In this document: positions 24,546 through 34,329 of the stretch, one piece after another
How the letters are laid out: every line of letters begins with the position of its first letter
Position numbering within the stretch: position 1 is the stretch's first letter
Source of the DNA: Pseudomonadota bacterium
GTDB lineage: Bacteria; Pseudomonadota; Gammaproteobacteria; JAKAQQ01
Assembly (NCBI GenBank): GCA_021810635.1
Contig: JAJZIH010000002.1
Span: forward strand, 110,233-174,232
Direction: 5' to 3'
Length of the DNA: 64,000 nt
Notes under the pieces: model-generated
The model's database searches: none
What the model was told of the DNA's origin: nothing
What the model saw: the letters and a program-made list of their open reading frames with translations, nothing else
Position numbers and translations under genes: made by a program

Positions 24546-25247
24546 ATGAGGCGGCTCGGGCTCGAGGGGAGGGAGGAGAACCGGGAATCCGGCATTTGCG
24601 GGCGTTTTGGGGCTGGGAATCCATCTTGGAGCACGCGAGACTCGTCGCCCAGATTTCCGGATATCCTTGACGTGCCCAAGTGGTTTCGCCTGATTCTTCT
24701 GGATTTTCCTAGAGCGGCCTTGCAAAACGCTTTGCGGGTGGTCCTTGAGCCCCGGGTTGACGGTTGCTTCCCATCCGGAGGAACGATTTTATTGACGGCC
24801 GATCACGTGAGCTACTGGGACGGACCGGCACTCGCGGTTTGGCTTGACCGAAAGGCCATTTTTGCCGTTCATCCGGACTTTGCCAAAGACGGGTTCTGGT
24901 CTCTGTGGGTCGGGATGTGGTGTGGTTTCTGGAAGCATGATTTTGTGGCGTTGTCCGGACAATGTCCGTTCGCGCTGAGAAGCCTACTGAAAGTCCCGCC
25001 AGGAACGGTGATTTGCCTGTTCCCCGAAGGGGAAATCCGCCGGGGAGCCGAACCCTTGCCTTGGCAGGCAGGAGTCCGGTACCTGCTCGAGAAACGACCG
25101 GATCTCACGCACTGGCACCTCACCGCCTGTCCCGTTGGGACCCGCCAGGGCCCGTCACGTTTCCGGTGGTGCCGGAACTGGGAAATCAGGTCCATCGCAC
25201 TGCATGACCCGGCACGATCCGGTCCGTCAGAGCCCCGCTCTCGGTAA
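24546..25247 (+). CDS. PlsC-like 1-acyl-glycerophosphate acyltransferase family protein
   Basis: A 233-residue protein with the acyltransferase HX4D motif (DHVSYWDGP, where Asn is replaced by Asp before His) and the second motif FPEGEIRRG, spaced as in the PlsC family. It probably transfers acyl chains to a lysophospholipid at the inner membrane. The N-terminal 40 residues are polar and look unlike the family, so translation may start at the GTG at 24672 (VPKWFRLILL). Convergent with fadE. Confidence 0.72.
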   Translation: MRRLGLEGREENRESGICGRFGAGNPSWSTRDSSPRFPDILDVPKWFRLILLDFPRAALQNALRVVLEPRVDGCFPSGGTILLTADHVSYWDGPALAVWLDRKAIFAVHPDFAKDGFWSLWVGMWCGFWKHDFVALSGQCPFALRSLLKVPPGTVICLFPEGEIRRGAEPLPWQAGVRYLLEKRPDLTHWHLTACPVGTRQGPSRFRWCRNWEIRSIALHDPARSGPSEPRSR

Positions 25248-25400
25248 GGTCCGTGGGCTGTCTTGGGGCAACGGTCCCTTGACTCCTGATCGCACGTGAT
25301 GTCGGTTCGAGCCTTCTGTCGATGCAATCGGACTGGAACGGGGCAGATCGGTGTCGTCTGGTCCACCCGATTTGCTCCGGGCACGGATGATCGATTCTTC

Positions 25401-27845
25401 CTACGGGTTGCGAATGGGTCTGGTTCCCAAGCTTTCGGCCGGGAAGGCATCGACCGAAATGATTTCGTAAACCAGGCGATAAAACCGGTCGAGTGTCGTC
25501 CACTCGGCTTCAGTCAAAAGTCCCTGATCGCGTGCCCAGCGGGCACGGTCAAAATCGGTCAGGGCCAAGACGGGCGGGGTCCCTCCCGCCCGGATTTTCC
25601 GTTCCAGTTCCTCTACAACTTCGACTTGGGACAAGGCCTCCTCGAGTTGCACCAGGGGACGTGCCGCCTCACCTCGGTGACTGATTCCCGAGGTGAGGCG
25701 GTCTCTCGCTTCGTTGATGCCAGTGAGCAGGTGCGCGACTTCCCGGGCCAAGCGATCGGAGGGTGCAGAATAGGTCCGGCCGGTTGGGAAGACCAGCATC
25801 CGCAGAAATACGGAGAGCGTTCGGTTGGGAAAATTTCTCAGAAAATCGTGGGCTTTTTCCTGGAACTGATAGATCAGCCAGCGGCAGGCCCATTCGACGA
25901 GAGGCAGGTCAATCTCCGGCCGGCCTTCGTCTTCGAAGCGCTTGAGGACGGAGGAGGCCAGGTAAAGATAGCTCAGAAGATCGCCGAGGCGGGCAGACAG
26001 ACGTTCTTTCCGCTTGAGATCGCCACCCAGGGTGAGGAGGGTGGCATCAGACAGAAGGGCAAAGGATGCGCAATAGCGTTCGAGATGCTGGTAGAACCGG
26101 CGGGTCGGCCCCACGACAGGACTTCTGGCAATGTGCGCGGCCCGGAATCCGAAGAGCCAGCTCCGCACGGCGTTGCTCAGAAAAAGGCCGGCATGAGCCC
26201 ATACCAGCCGGTCGAAGTGGGCGAGAGCCGTGTTTTCATCCGGTTCACGGGCTGCTTCCATTTCCTTGAGAACATAAGGGTGACAGCGAATGGCGCCCTG
26301 GCCGAAGATGATCAGGTTGCGGGTCAACAGATTGGCGCCCTCCACCGTGATGGCGATGGGGACCGCCTGGAATCCCCGCCCAATGAAGTTCTTTGGGCCG
26401 AGGATGATGCCCTTGCCCCCTTGGATGTCCATGGCATCAAGCGCCACTTGGCGTCCCATCTCCGTGACGTGGTATTTGGCGATCGCAGATGGAACTGCCG
26501 GAATTTCTCCCAGATCGTTTGCCGCGACGGTCATGCGGCGGGCAGCGTCCATGATATAGAGCAGTCCGCCCATGCGGGCTAGGACCTCTTCGACGCCTTC
26601 GAAACGTCCGATCGGGACATGAAACTGACGCCGGATCCGGGCATAGGCGCCGGTTGTCCAGACGGCCATCTTGGCCGCGCCGGTTGCATTGGCAGGCAGG
26701 GAAATGGAACGGCCGGCGGCCAGGTTCTCCATCAGCATGCGCCAGCCTTGTCCGATCATCTCGGGCCCGCCGATGATCTGATCCAGGGGAATAAAGACGT
26801 CGTGTCCACGGATGGGCCCATTCTGAAACGGGATGTTGAGAGGGAAATGGCGTTCCCCGATTTCCATCCCGGCGAGCTCCCGGGGCAGCAGGCCGCAGGT
26901 GATGCCCCGGTCGACCCGGTCACTCAGGAGATGATCGGGATCGAAGAGCTTGAAGGCCAGACCGATGAGAGTCGCAACGGGCGCGAGAGTGATATAGCGC
27001 TTCTCGAAGTTGAGCCGGATGCCCAGAACGGACTGGCCCTTCCAATTCCCACGGCACACAATTCCGGTATCTGGAATCGAGCCGGCGTCGGATCCGGCGT
27101 AGGGTCCAGTCAGGGCGAAACAGGGGACTTCCTGTCCGCTGGCCAGTCTCGGCAGGTAATACGATTTTTGTTCGGGAGTGCCGTAGTGCAGGAGCAGTTC
27201 GGCCGGACCCAGGGAGTTGGGAACCGCCACGATTGATGCGGCAGTCGTCGAACGGGAGCCGATCTTGACAAGAATCTCGGAATGCGCATAGCTCGAAAAC
27301 CCGAGGCCGCCATAGGCGGGGGGGATAATGAGTGCAAAAAACCCCTGCGATTTCAGGAAATCCCAGACGGGGGGCGGTAGATCCGCCCACTCATGGGTGA
27401 TCTTCCAATCATCCAACATGCCGCACAGCGTTTCGACCGGTCCCTCGAGGAAACGGCGTTCCGCTTCGCGGAGTGACGGCTTTGGTGTGTTGAGGAGGCG
27501 CGCCCAGCGGGGGCGTCCGTTAAAAAACTCCCCTTCCCACCACACGGTGCCCGCCGCAAGCGCCTCCTTTTCGGTCTCAGAGATTTCCGGCAACACTTTC
27601 CGGTACCAGCGGAACAGGGGTTGGGTAAGCAGGCGCTTCCGGATCGGCGTCCGGTTGATGACGAGGAGGAGGGCGACCCCGGCTATGCCAGCCAGGTCGG
27701 CGGCGGAATTGTGAAAAGCCAGGACGAGTACCCCCAGCCAGACGACCAGGGCAAGACTGGTGAGCCACAGCGATACCCTGATGAGGGCGCACGCAAAAAG
27801 ACCGACCAGCAAAACCAGAATCCAGATTCCGAGACCGACAGCCAT
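25401..27845 (-). CDS. fadE: Acyl-CoA dehydrogenase FadE
   Basis: FadE performs the first oxidation of fatty acyl-CoA in beta-oxidation. The ATG at 27845, 8 bases after GAGGAGA, gives 814 residues, the same length as E. coli FadE. It has two to three N-terminal hydrophobic segments, the FAD-binding region (IPPAYGGLGFSSYAHSEI, CFALTGPYAGSDAGS), the mid-protein QGGKGI and the long C-terminal DUF1974 domain. A TATAAT at 27907-27912 on the minus strand could be its -10. Divergent from the quinone oxidoreductase. No fadAB is present here. Confidence 0.96.
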   Translation of the reverse strand: MAVGLGIWILVLLVGLFACALIRVSLWLTSLALVVWLGVLVLAFHNSAADLAGIAGVALLLVINRTPIRKRLLTQPLFRWYRKVLPEISETEKEALAAGTVWWEGEFFNGRPRWARLLNTPKPSLREAERRFLEGPVETLCGMLDDWKITHEWADLPPPVWDFLKSQGFFALIIPPAYGGLGFSSYAHSEILVKIGSRSTTAASIVAVPNSLGPAELLLHYGTPEQKSYYLPRLASGQEVPCFALTGPYAGSDAGSIPDTGIVCRGNWKGQSVLGIRLNFEKRYITLAPVATLIGLAFKLFDPDHLLSDRVDRGITCGLLPRELAGMEIGERHFPLNIPFQNGPIRGHDVFIPLDQIIGGPEMIGQGWRMLMENLAAGRSISLPANATGAAKMAVWTTGAYARIRRQFHVPIGRFEGVEEVLARMGGLLYIMDAARRMTVAANDLGEIPAVPSAIAKYHVTEMGRQVALDAMDIQGGKGIILGPKNFIGRGFQAVPIAITVEGANLLTRNLIIFGQGAIRCHPYVLKEMEAAREPDENTALAHFDRLVWAHAGLFLSNAVRSWLFGFRAAHIARSPVVGPTRRFYQHLERYCASFALLSDATLLTLGGDLKRKERLSARLGDLLSYLYLASSVLKRFEDEGRPEIDLPLVEWACRWLIYQFQEKAHDFLRNFPNRTLSVFLRMLVFPTGRTYSAPSDRLAREVAHLLTGINEARDRLTSGISHRGEAARPLVQLEEALSQVEVVEELERKIRAGGTPPVLALTDFDRARWARDQGLLTEAEWTTLDRFYRLVYEIISVDAFPAESLGTRPIRNP

Positions 27846-27906
27846 GACATGTCTCCTCAGGAGGACCTTAGGAAATGGAAGGGTAAACAAAGGCCCTCTT
27901 TTCTGC

Positions 27907-27912
27907 ATTATA
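27907..27912 (-). promoter_or_regulatory. Possible -10 element for fadE
   Basis: Minus-strand TATAAT 62 bases upstream of the fadE ATG. No good -35 is seen at 16-18 bases, so an activator or an UP-like region may be needed. Confidence 0.35.
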
Positions 27913-27973
27913 TTACCGGGTCGGGCTTTTCGATTCGCCGGAATCGGGGTTTTCGAGAAACATCAGTGGAAGA

Positions 27974-29047
27974 ATGGCCGGATTGATGAAACGTCGATCT
28001 CTACCGGAACAGATGATGGCCGTCTGGGCGGCCTCCCCGGGAGGGCCGGAAGTCCTGACACAAGGGGTGCGACCGGTACCCGTCTCACGGCCGGGGGAAG
28101 CCTTGGTCGAGGTGTGGGTGGCCGGCGTCAACCGGCCGGATGTTTTGCAGCGCGAGGGGCGCTACCCGCCACCACCGGGAACGACGGACATTTTGGGACT
28201 CGAAGTGATGGGTCGAGTGGTCCGTCCGGCACGCGGAGGCAGCCGGTTCCGGGCCGGAGATCACGTCTGTGCGCTCGTGGTTGGAGGGGGCTATGCCGAG
28301 TACGTGTCGGTACCTGAAGGCCAGTGTCTGCCGGTACCCGGATGGCTTCCGGCCGGTGAGGCTGCGGCACTTCCGGAAACCGTGTTTACGGTTTGGTACA
28401 ACCTGCGGCTCAGGGCCCGTCTCCGTCCACGGGAGTGGCTGCTTGTGCATGGCGGCGGTGGAGGGATCGGGACCATCGCGGTCGGACTCACGGCCGCCCT
28501 GGGCTGCCACGTGGTGACGACAACCGGGTCATCCAGCAAGGCGGTACGGCTCAAGGCCCTCGGTGCCGAACAGGTCGTCGACTACCGTCGAGCGCACTGG
28601 TGGCGTGAGCTCCAGATGGTGGGCGAAACCAATGGCGGTTACGATCTCATCCTGGATACGATCGGCGGATCCTATTTTGAGCACAATCTCGAATTGCTTG
28701 CGACTGAAGGGCGCCTGGTCCAGATCGCCTTCCGGCAGGGCAGCCGGGTGTCAGCCGATCTGTCGGTCTTCCTCACCAAACGCCTGAGTTTCATGGGATC
28801 CACCTTGCGCTCACAACGCCCGGGAGATAAGGGGCGCATTGCCCGGGCCGTCGAGCGTTCCGTGTTCCCGCTCCTCAAGTCGGGGAAATTCCGTCCGGTG
28901 ATCGACTCGATCTATCCCTTGAGTTCTGTCGCGCAGGCCCACGAACGCATCGACGACCCCGCCCACTTCGGCAAGGTTTTGCTGCTTACCGATGCGGGAG
29001 CAGGTCAAGGACTCCGGACCGTTCCTCCCGAAGCTCCTGGTCCGTGA
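27974..29047 (+). CDS. NAD(P)H quinone oxidoreductase (PIG3-type zinc-free MDR)
   Basis: A medium-chain dehydrogenase/reductase of 357 residues. The N-terminal GroES-like part has [46 protein letters not shown], typical of the PIG3/quinone oxidoreductase group; the nucleotide domain has [17 protein letters not shown]. Zinc-ligand cysteines are absent. ATG 27974 is taken as the longest start, but the tandem ATGs at 28013 and 28016 ([15 protein letters not shown]) match the family better. The last 62 bases overlap the 3' end of mdh on the other strand. Confidence 0.85.
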   Translation: MAGLMKRRSLPEQMMAVWAASPGGPEVLTQGVRPVPVSRPGEALVEVWVAGVNRPDVLQREGRYPPPPGTTDILGLEVMGRVVRPARGGSRFRAGDHVCALVVGGGYAEYVSVPEGQCLPVPGWLPAGEAAALPETVFTVWYNLRLRARLRPREWLLVHGGGGGIGTIAVGLTAALGCHVVTTTGSSSKAVRLKALGAEQVVDYRRAHWWRELQMVGETNGGYDLILDTIGGSYFEHNLELLATEGRLVQIAFRQGSRVSADLSVFLTKRLSFMGSTLRSQRPGDKGRIARAVERSVFPLLKSGKFRPVIDSIYPLSSVAQAHERIDDPAHFGKVLLLTDAGAGQGLRTVPPEAPGP

Positions 29048-29984
29048 GGTGAATCCGTGAGCGTGCAAAGTCCGATAGCTTGAGGGCCTCGACAATCCGC
29101 ATTTCGCCCCCCCTGCATTCGACGGGATAACCAAAAAACACACCCGGTGCGATCCCGTACTGGCCGCTGGCGGCGACCCCCATGCTGACCCAGGATCCGG
29201 GCGGGGTGCCGTGGATCCAGTCGCGCATGTGGTCAAGTGCCGCCGAAGCGGCCGAGGCCGCGGAGGAGGCTCCTCGGGCCTTGATAATGGCCGCGCCCCG
29301 CTGTTGGACGGTGGGAATCAGGGTTTCCTCGATCCAGCGTTGGTCCACTTTCTGGGTTGCGGGTTCATCCCCAACCTGTGCCTGTTCGATATCAGGGAAC
29401 TGCGTGGATGAGTGGTTGCCCCACACGGTCACCCGTTGGATATCGCCGACGTTCACCCGACAAGACTTCGCCAGCAGGCTCAACGCCCGGTTGTGGTCAA
29501 GACGCATCATGCTGGTGAACTGCGAGTCCTTGAGGTCCGGAGCATTCTCGCGGGCGATCATGGCGTTGGTGTTGGCCGGATTCCCGACGACGAGCACCCG
29601 AACCTTTCGGGATGCCCGTTCGTTGAGGGCACGTCCCTGGATTTTGAAAATCTCCGCATTGACCCGAAGCAAGTCTTTTCTTTCCATCCCCTGGCTGCGC
29701 GGCCGTGACCCTACCAGGAACGCATAATCCACTCCATCAAAGGCCTTATCGGGCTGGTCGGTCAGCACCAGGTCTTCGAGGAGCGGGAACGCACAGTCCG
29801 CAAGTTCCATGGCCACACCGGAAAGCGCGGGCAAGGCTGGGGTGATTTCGAGCAGGTGCAGAATCACGGGCCGCTCCCGTCCGAGGAGTTCTCCGGCAGC
29901 AAGCCTGAAGAGGAGTGCGTAGCCGATATGGCCGGCGGCACCGGTAACGGCAATTCGGATTGGACGGTTCTGAGGTTCGATCAT
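28986..29984 (-). CDS. mdh: Malate dehydrogenase
   Basis: Interconverts malate and oxaloacetate with NAD in the citric acid cycle. The 332-residue protein is of the LDH-like type close to cytosolic MDH (type 2): [15 protein letters not shown] nucleotide loop, the [14 protein letters not shown] loop with substrate-binding Arg, NPANTNA, LDHNRA with the catalytic Asp, and [12 protein letters not shown] with the catalytic His. An unusual Ala/Ser-rich run [14 protein letters not shown] is present near 245. Convergent with, and overlapping by 62 bases, the quinone oxidoreductase. Confidence 0.93.
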   Translation of the reverse strand: MIEPQNRPIRIAVTGAAGHIGYALLFRLAAGELLGRERPVILHLLEITPALPALSGVAMELADCAFPLLEDLVLTDQPDKAFDGVDYAFLVGSRPRSQGMERKDLLRVNAEIFKIQGRALNERASRKVRVLVVGNPANTNAMIARENAPDLKDSQFTSMMRLDHNRALSLLAKSCRVNVGDIQRVTVWGNHSSTQFPDIEQAQVGDEPATQKVDQRWIEETLIPTVQQRGAAIIKARGASSAASAASAALDHMRDWIHGTPPGSWVSMGVAASGQYGIAPGVFFGYPVECRGGEMRIVEALKLSDFARSRIHLTDQELREERSGVLDLLPHR

Positions 29985-30325
29985 GTCTGGCTGTCCTCGC
30001 TCGAGCGGTCAACTTCGAGATGAACCCCACGCAAGGTGCGTTCCGCCCGCCTTGAGCCACGGGCCACCGAGGTGGATCTTGCGATCCCTCTGCGAGCCGG
30101 GGACATTCGCGACGTTCGCGTGAAGCTTAGACCTTCATTTTACTCCGTTGGCTTGGGTCGGGATGGAGACTTTTGATGTCCAATCAGGGGTTGGGTGCAG
30201 GAAACCGGTCTGGCTGATGTTTGCGACCGGTGCCCGAAGTTCCCGAGGAAAACCCATGTCGGGGTTTAGGGTTAGAATATTCAGTGTCCAGGTTGGTCAT
30301 ATTCATTTCATCGGAGCGGCAAGCC
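29985..30325. other. Gene-free gap between mdh and rocD
   Basis: About 340 bases between divergent genes. No ORF with coding character, tRNA, repeat or clear terminator was seen. TAGAAT at 30273-30278 could be a -10 for rocD but lacks a recognisable -35. Confidence 0.5.
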
Positions 30326-31552
30326 ATGATCCAGACGGATTTTCAAGAGCTTGAAGAGCGCTTTGGGGCTCGTAACTACCATCCCCTGCCCGTGGTATTA
30401 AGCCGGGGTTCCGGCGTCTATGTCTGGGATACCGAGGGCCGACGTTATCTTGACATGATGAGTGCCTATTCGGCCGTGAGCCACGGGCATTGCCATCCTC
30501 GCCTGGTGAAGGCGCTTACTGAACAGGCAGCGCGACTGGCCGTGACTTCACGGGCGTTCTACTCCGACCGGCTCGGGCCATTTCTCGAAGAGGCCTGTAA
30601 GAAGACCGGGATGGAGCAGGCATTGCCGATGAATAGTGGAACGGAGGCGGTGGAAACTGCGCTTAAGGCCGCGCGCAAGTGGGCGTACACCGTCAAAAAG
30701 GTGCCGGAAGGACGGGCTGAAATTCTGGCCTGCCGGGGCAACTTCCATGGGCGTAGCATAACGGTCGTCGGTCTGTCCAGCGAGATGCAGTATCGGAAGG
30801 GTTTTGGGCCCTTTCCAGACGGACTCAAGGTCATCCCCTACGGTGATCCCGAAGCCTTGCGGCATGCCATCACGCCCCAGACGGCGGCGTTTCTCGTCGA
30901 ACCGATCCAAGGGGAGGGTGGCATTATCCTGCCACCCCACGGATATTTGGCCCAATGTGCAGTCATCTGCCGCCAGCAGAACGTGCTTCTGATAGCGGAC
31001 GAGGTCCAGACCGGACTCGGACGGACGGGTGATTTCCTGGCTTGCCAGCATGAGGGGATCCGGCCGGATGGGCTGATTCTGGGGAAGGCCTTGGGCGGCG
31101 GGCTTCTGCCGGTGTCGCTGTTTCTGGCACGACGGGAGGTGATGCAGGTTTTCGGTTCTGGGGACCACGGCAGTACCTTTGGCGGCAGCCCTTTGGCGGC
31201 TGCGGTCGGACTTGAAGCGCTTCGGGTTATTGAGGACGAACATCTGGTCGAACGGTCGGCCCGGCTGGGCCGTGATTTCCTGGCCGCGTTGGAGAAACTG
31301 GAAAGCCCCCTCATCCGGGCGGTGCGTGGCCGTGGTCTGTTTGTCGGCATTGAAGTCGATCCCGAGTATCTGGGAGCCCGGACCGTTTGCGAACGTCTGC
31401 TTGAGGAGGGTATCCTGACCAAGGAGACCCACCGTACGGTGGTTCGTCTGGCTCCTCCTCTCGTTATCGAGGCGGCAGAACTGGATGAGGCGGTCATCCG
31501 GATAGAGAAGGTGTTCCATACACTGGGGCGCGAGGCACGCAAGGTTTGCTGA
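30326..31552 (+). CDS. rocD: Ornithine--oxo-acid aminotransferase
   Basis: This PLP enzyme moves the delta-amino group of ornithine to 2-oxoglutarate, giving glutamate semialdehyde, which cyclises to pyrroline-5-carboxylate, the ProC substrate. The ATG at 30326 after GGAGCGG gives 408 residues, as in the family. Landmarks are YHPLPVVLSRGSGVYVWD, MNSGTEAVETALKAARKW, LIADEVQTGLGRTG and LGKALGGGLLPVS with the PLP-binding Lys. The RNYHPLPVV opening separates ornithine from acetylornithine transaminases. It stands alone between divergent mdh and cytochrome c4. Confidence 0.93.
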   Translation: MIQTDFQELEERFGARNYHPLPVVLSRGSGVYVWDTEGRRYLDMMSAYSAVSHGHCHPRLVKALTEQAARLAVTSRAFYSDRLGPFLEEACKKTGMEQALPMNSGTEAVETALKAARKWAYTVKKVPEGRAEILACRGNFHGRSITVVGLSSEMQYRKGFGPFPDGLKVIPYGDPEALRHAITPQTAAFLVEPIQGEGGIILPPHGYLAQCAVICRQQNVLLIADEVQTGLGRTGDFLACQHEGIRPDGLILGKALGGGLLPVSLFLARREVMQVFGSGDHGSTFGGSPLAAAVGLEALRVIEDEHLVERSARLGRDFLAALEKLESPLIRAVRGRGLFVGIEVDPEYLGARTVCERLLEEGILTKETHRTVVRLAPPLVIEAAELDEAVIRIEKVFHTLGREARKVC

Positions 31553-31752
31553 CTTTGTCCGAGCCTTCAAATTCTGCCGTGATCTCAGGGCATCGGCCCG
31601 CACGGAAGGGAGGGGCGGGTTTGAGTCGCGCGCATTCGGATGAAGAAGCAAGCCAGTTGGACCCACCGTTACACGGGTTTAGCGGAGTCGCAGGAAACAC
31701 CGATATCTGTTAACATTTCCCGCACCTTGGGATTGGGATCGGCCATTCGTCA

Positions 31753-32427
31753 ATGAGCAGCTTGAAACCCAGCAGTCGATTTGCGAAAACCCTATCGGTG
31801 AGCTTCGGCATCACAGCTCTGGGCCTTCTGGCCGGCGTGTCGTGGGCGGCTCCGGTCCAGGGTGCAAATGACCTGGCTCGTGAGATCGCTCGCGGAAAAA
31901 TGCTGACTTACACCTGTATTGGCTGCCATGGCATGCGTGGCTTTGTGGTGACTTATCCGTTCTACAACATTCCCAAGGTGGCCGGGCAGAATCGAGAGTA
32001 TCTTTTCGACGCCTTGATGGATTATCGAGAGGGTAAAAGGAACTTTCCCACCATGAAGGCGCAGGCACGCAGCATGACGGTGCCGGATCTCCGGGATATC
32101 GCCGCTTATTTCGCGTCCCTGCGCGGCAAGATCAAAACCCGTCTGCCGCTGTTCAGCCCGGCCAAGGGGCGGGCCGGGGCCAAGTTGATCACCACCTGTG
32201 CGGCCTGTCACGGCGAACACGGCCTTTCCGTCTCTCCCCAGTTTCCGGATCTCGCGGGTCAGTACCCTTCGTATCTGATTCGGGCGCTTGAGGAATACAA
32301 GACCGGAAAACGCCGGAACGCCATCATGAACTCCATGGCTGCCAGTCTGACCCACCGGGAGATGCTGGATATTGTCAACTATTTCGCGAGCCAGCCTGGA
32401 CCCTTGGGGCAAATCCCCGGCAGCTGA
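31753..32427 (+). CDS. Cytochrome c4-like dihaem protein
   Basis: A 224-residue exported protein with a signal peptide to about residue 33 (VSWAAP) and two haem-binding motifs, CIGCH at 55-59 and CAACH at 149-153. Each is followed by a Met-bearing stretch (PTMKAQARSM and NAIMNSMAASL) that can give the axial ligand, and the two halves repeat each other, as in cytochrome c4. It should carry electrons in the periplasm to a terminal oxidase. Three exported proteins of unknown function follow on the same strand with small gaps (18, 44 and 17 bases). Confidence 0.9.
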   Translation: MSSLKPSSRFAKTLSVSFGITALGLLAGVSWAAPVQGANDLAREIARGKMLTYTCIGCHGMRGFVVTYPFYNIPKVAGQNREYLFDALMDYREGKRNFPTMKAQARSMTVPDLRDIAAYFASLRGKIKTRLPLFSPAKGRAGAKLITTCAACHGEHGLSVSPQFPDLAGQYPSYLIRALEEYKTGKRRNAIMNSMAASLTHREMLDIVNYFASQPGPLGQIPGS

Positions 32428-32445
32428 CCCGAAAACAGCCGTCTG

Positions 32446-33018
32446 GTGCCGACCCTTTCCCAACCCGTTGTCTCAGAGGGCATTCCCCGGCGCCGTGCGG
32501 AGTGTTGCTGGGGTTTGTTTTTTGCGGTTGGTCTGTTTTGGCCGGCTGTAGCCATTGCGGCCCCGGTACCTCGGGTCATGGAGGTCCGTTTGGGATCGGC
32601 CTCTCTCAAGAGTCTTCTGGGTCAGGAAGGTCTGGTCTTCCCCACGCTCCGGGTTTACAACGCGAAGTACCAGCTGGTGTTTCGTTTCGAGGGCGACCAC
32701 AAGGATCTGATTGGAGCCTTGGCCTACTCCCTCGGTAACCCCCAACCGATCGCCGGCTCTCGACTCACCCGCTGGATTCCGGCCCGCAGGATGCGGATCC
32801 TTGAGCAACAATCCCCGGCTCCCGCCTGGATTTTCGTCGAAACCTGGGCCGCGTGGGATCCTGCCTGCATGCGGGAAAAAAAGGCCCTGTTCCGCTTTTT
32901 TGCGAGTCATGCCCTGGGGCCGGTGGAGTTGGTGCTGGTCAAGATGGGAACCCTGCATTTCCATGGTCATCAACCCCCGCGAGATCTCGGGGTCCGGGGC
33001 TCCCGTGTGCTATCCTGA
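32446..33018 (+). CDS. Exported protein, possibly thioredoxin-like
   Basis: A 190-residue protein starting at a GTG 18 bases after the cytochrome gene. A hydrophobic segment (about 21-38, ending VAIAAP) is a likely signal peptide. The C-terminal half contains FVETWAAWDPACMREKKALFRFF, laid out like a thioredoxin strand-and-helix, but with one Cys (DPAC) instead of CxxC. No family could be named. A thioredoxin-like fold that binds rather than reduces is possible. Its position after cytochrome c4 suggests a periplasmic redox or metal role. Confidence 0.55.
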   Translation: MPTLSQPVVSEGIPRRRAECCWGLFFAVGLFWPAVAIAAPVPRVMEVRLGSASLKSLLGQEGLVFPTLRVYNAKYQLVFRFEGDHKDLIGALAYSLGNPQPIAGSRLTRWIPARRMRILEQQSPAPAWIFVETWAAWDPACMREKKALFRFFASHALGPVELVLVKMGTLHFHGHQPPRDLGVRGSRVLS

Positions 33019-33062
33019 AGCCATCAGGAACGTCTGTCCAGAATGATCCGGAGGCTAGGCTG

Positions 33063-33500
33063 ATGAACAAGCGGTTATTCCTATCGGTCGTGTTTATCGG
33101 GACTCTCGTCGGGGTCTCGCCCTTACTGGCCCGAGCCTCCCGGGCGGCGACCAATCTTCGAGCAGAGATCCGGGTTGCTGCCATCCACGCCGGGCTGGCC
33201 CTCGAAATGCACGCCCTGCCGCTAACCCATCTTCATCTCCACCATGTGATCAACTGCCTAGTCGGTCGACATGGGCGGCAATTCGATCCCAGGGCTGGGA
33301 ACCCGTGCCATGGCCTCGGAGAGGGTGCCATCCCGGATAGCCGGATGTCCCCTCCAACCGTGCGGATGGCGCTTCATGATGCCTTGGATGATGCGCTGGC
33401 CGGGGAACAGGCCAAGACTCTCGTGCGGGCGCATCACATGGCTTTTGCCGCCCGTGAGAACCTGTTGCGGGCCACTCAGGCATTGCCTCACCACCACTGA
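33063..33500 (+). CDS. His-rich exported protein of unknown function
   Basis: The ATG at 33063, after GGAGG, gives 145 residues with a signal peptide to about residue 29. The mature part holds 14 His residues, among them HLHLHH at 56-61 and a C-terminal HHH, and two Cys (65 and 82) in HHVINCLVG and GNPCHGLGEGAIPDS. This looks like a metal- or haem-binding periplasmic protein. The HHVINCLVG..NPC pattern seems to recur in proteobacterial exported proteins, but I cannot attach a name. Confidence 0.6.
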   Translation: MNKRLFLSVVFIGTLVGVSPLLARASRAATNLRAEIRVAAIHAGLALEMHALPLTHLHLHHVINCLVGRHGRQFDPRAGNPCHGLGEGAIPDSRMSPPTVRMALHDALDDALAGEQAKTLVRAHHMAFAARENLLRATQALPHHH

Positions 33501-33517
33501 ATCCGAAGGGCACCCCG

Positions 33518-34117
33518 ATGTACCCCACGACCACAAGACGGGAACCGGCGGGCCGAGGCAAGGTATCCGTCCTCGTTGTGCTGTGCACCATGGGCGCAAT
33601 CGCGCCGGCGGCGTGGGCCACGCCTCGGCCTGCTGCCCCCCCCGTGCCCCGGGTCCACTTGAGAAAACTCATGTCGGTCGATGCCTATGACCGTACCGGT
33701 ATCAACCGCTTGAGCCCCGCACAGCGGCTGGCACTGGAAAACTGGTTGGCAACACACTTCCCCCAGATAGGGCGTTCGATCACCTCCGGCAAGGTGGCCC
33801 CTCCGGTCGTTCCACATCCTCCGCCCTCCAGTACCCGTGCCGTCCCTCGTCGGCTGGCCCACTTCGGGCTACCGCCCCGGCGGTATCGTCATCTCCCCAA
33901 TGAAATCAGGAGCCGGATCGACGGGGTGTTTCAGGGCTGGAGCGGAAACACCCGGTTCCATCTCACGAATGGGCAGACATGGGTTCAGTCTGGTACGGGC
34001 TATTTTCGGATACCAAAACTCATCGACCCCCAGGTCAAGATCAAGAAGCTCCTGGTCGGCTATGTCCTCGAAGTACGAGGGTATGGCGAACAGGTTTTCG
34101 TGACCCGGGTCCACTAG
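33518..34117 (+). CDS. Exported protein of unknown function
   Basis: A 199-residue protein with an N-terminal hydrophobic segment (about 16-34, ending AWATP). A first module contains LSPAQRLALENWLATHF, a helix pair seen in several secreted proteins; a second contains DGVFQGWSGNTRFHLTNGQTW followed by YGEQVFVTRVH, a beta-rich OB- or SH3-like domain. A Pro-rich linker joins them. It is 17 bases after the His-rich gene and ends the run started by cytochrome c4. Confidence 0.6.
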   Translation: MYPTTTRREPAGRGKVSVLVVLCTMGAIAPAAWATPRPAAPPVPRVHLRKLMSVDAYDRTGINRLSPAQRLALENWLATHFPQIGRSITSGKVAPPVVPHPPPSSTRAVPRRLAHFGLPPRRYRHLPNEIRSRIDGVFQGWSGNTRFHLTNGQTWVQSGTGYFRIPKLIDPQVKIKKLLVGYVLEVRGYGEQVFVTRVH

Positions 34118-34329
34118 ACCAGGGTGAGGTGCCGACTTGCCGAAACCCCAAGCTTTCGGCTAGGATCGGTCGGCGTGTGATTTCCCAGATGAGAGGCTCA
34201 TGGGAGGGCGCGCCAGGCCTGGCCGGGATCGCGGTCGAGCGGTTGTCCAGCCGGTGCCCGGGCAGCCCTGAGCTTGGGTGAGTACCGAGTTTCCGAGACG
34301 ATCAATATTCATAATCCCCGGAGGTAGTT

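Noticed and set aside
25296..26582. 428-residue plus-strand ORF over fadE
   Set aside because: Antisense to conserved FadE sequence and without family features.
30548..31666. 372-residue minus-strand ORF over the ornithine aminotransferase
   Set aside because: Shadow of a fully conserved gene.
34139..34160. Hairpin GCCGAAA...TTTCGGC after the third exported protein
   Set aside because: Only a 7-bp stem with an 8-base loop and no T-tract, so a terminator is not supported.
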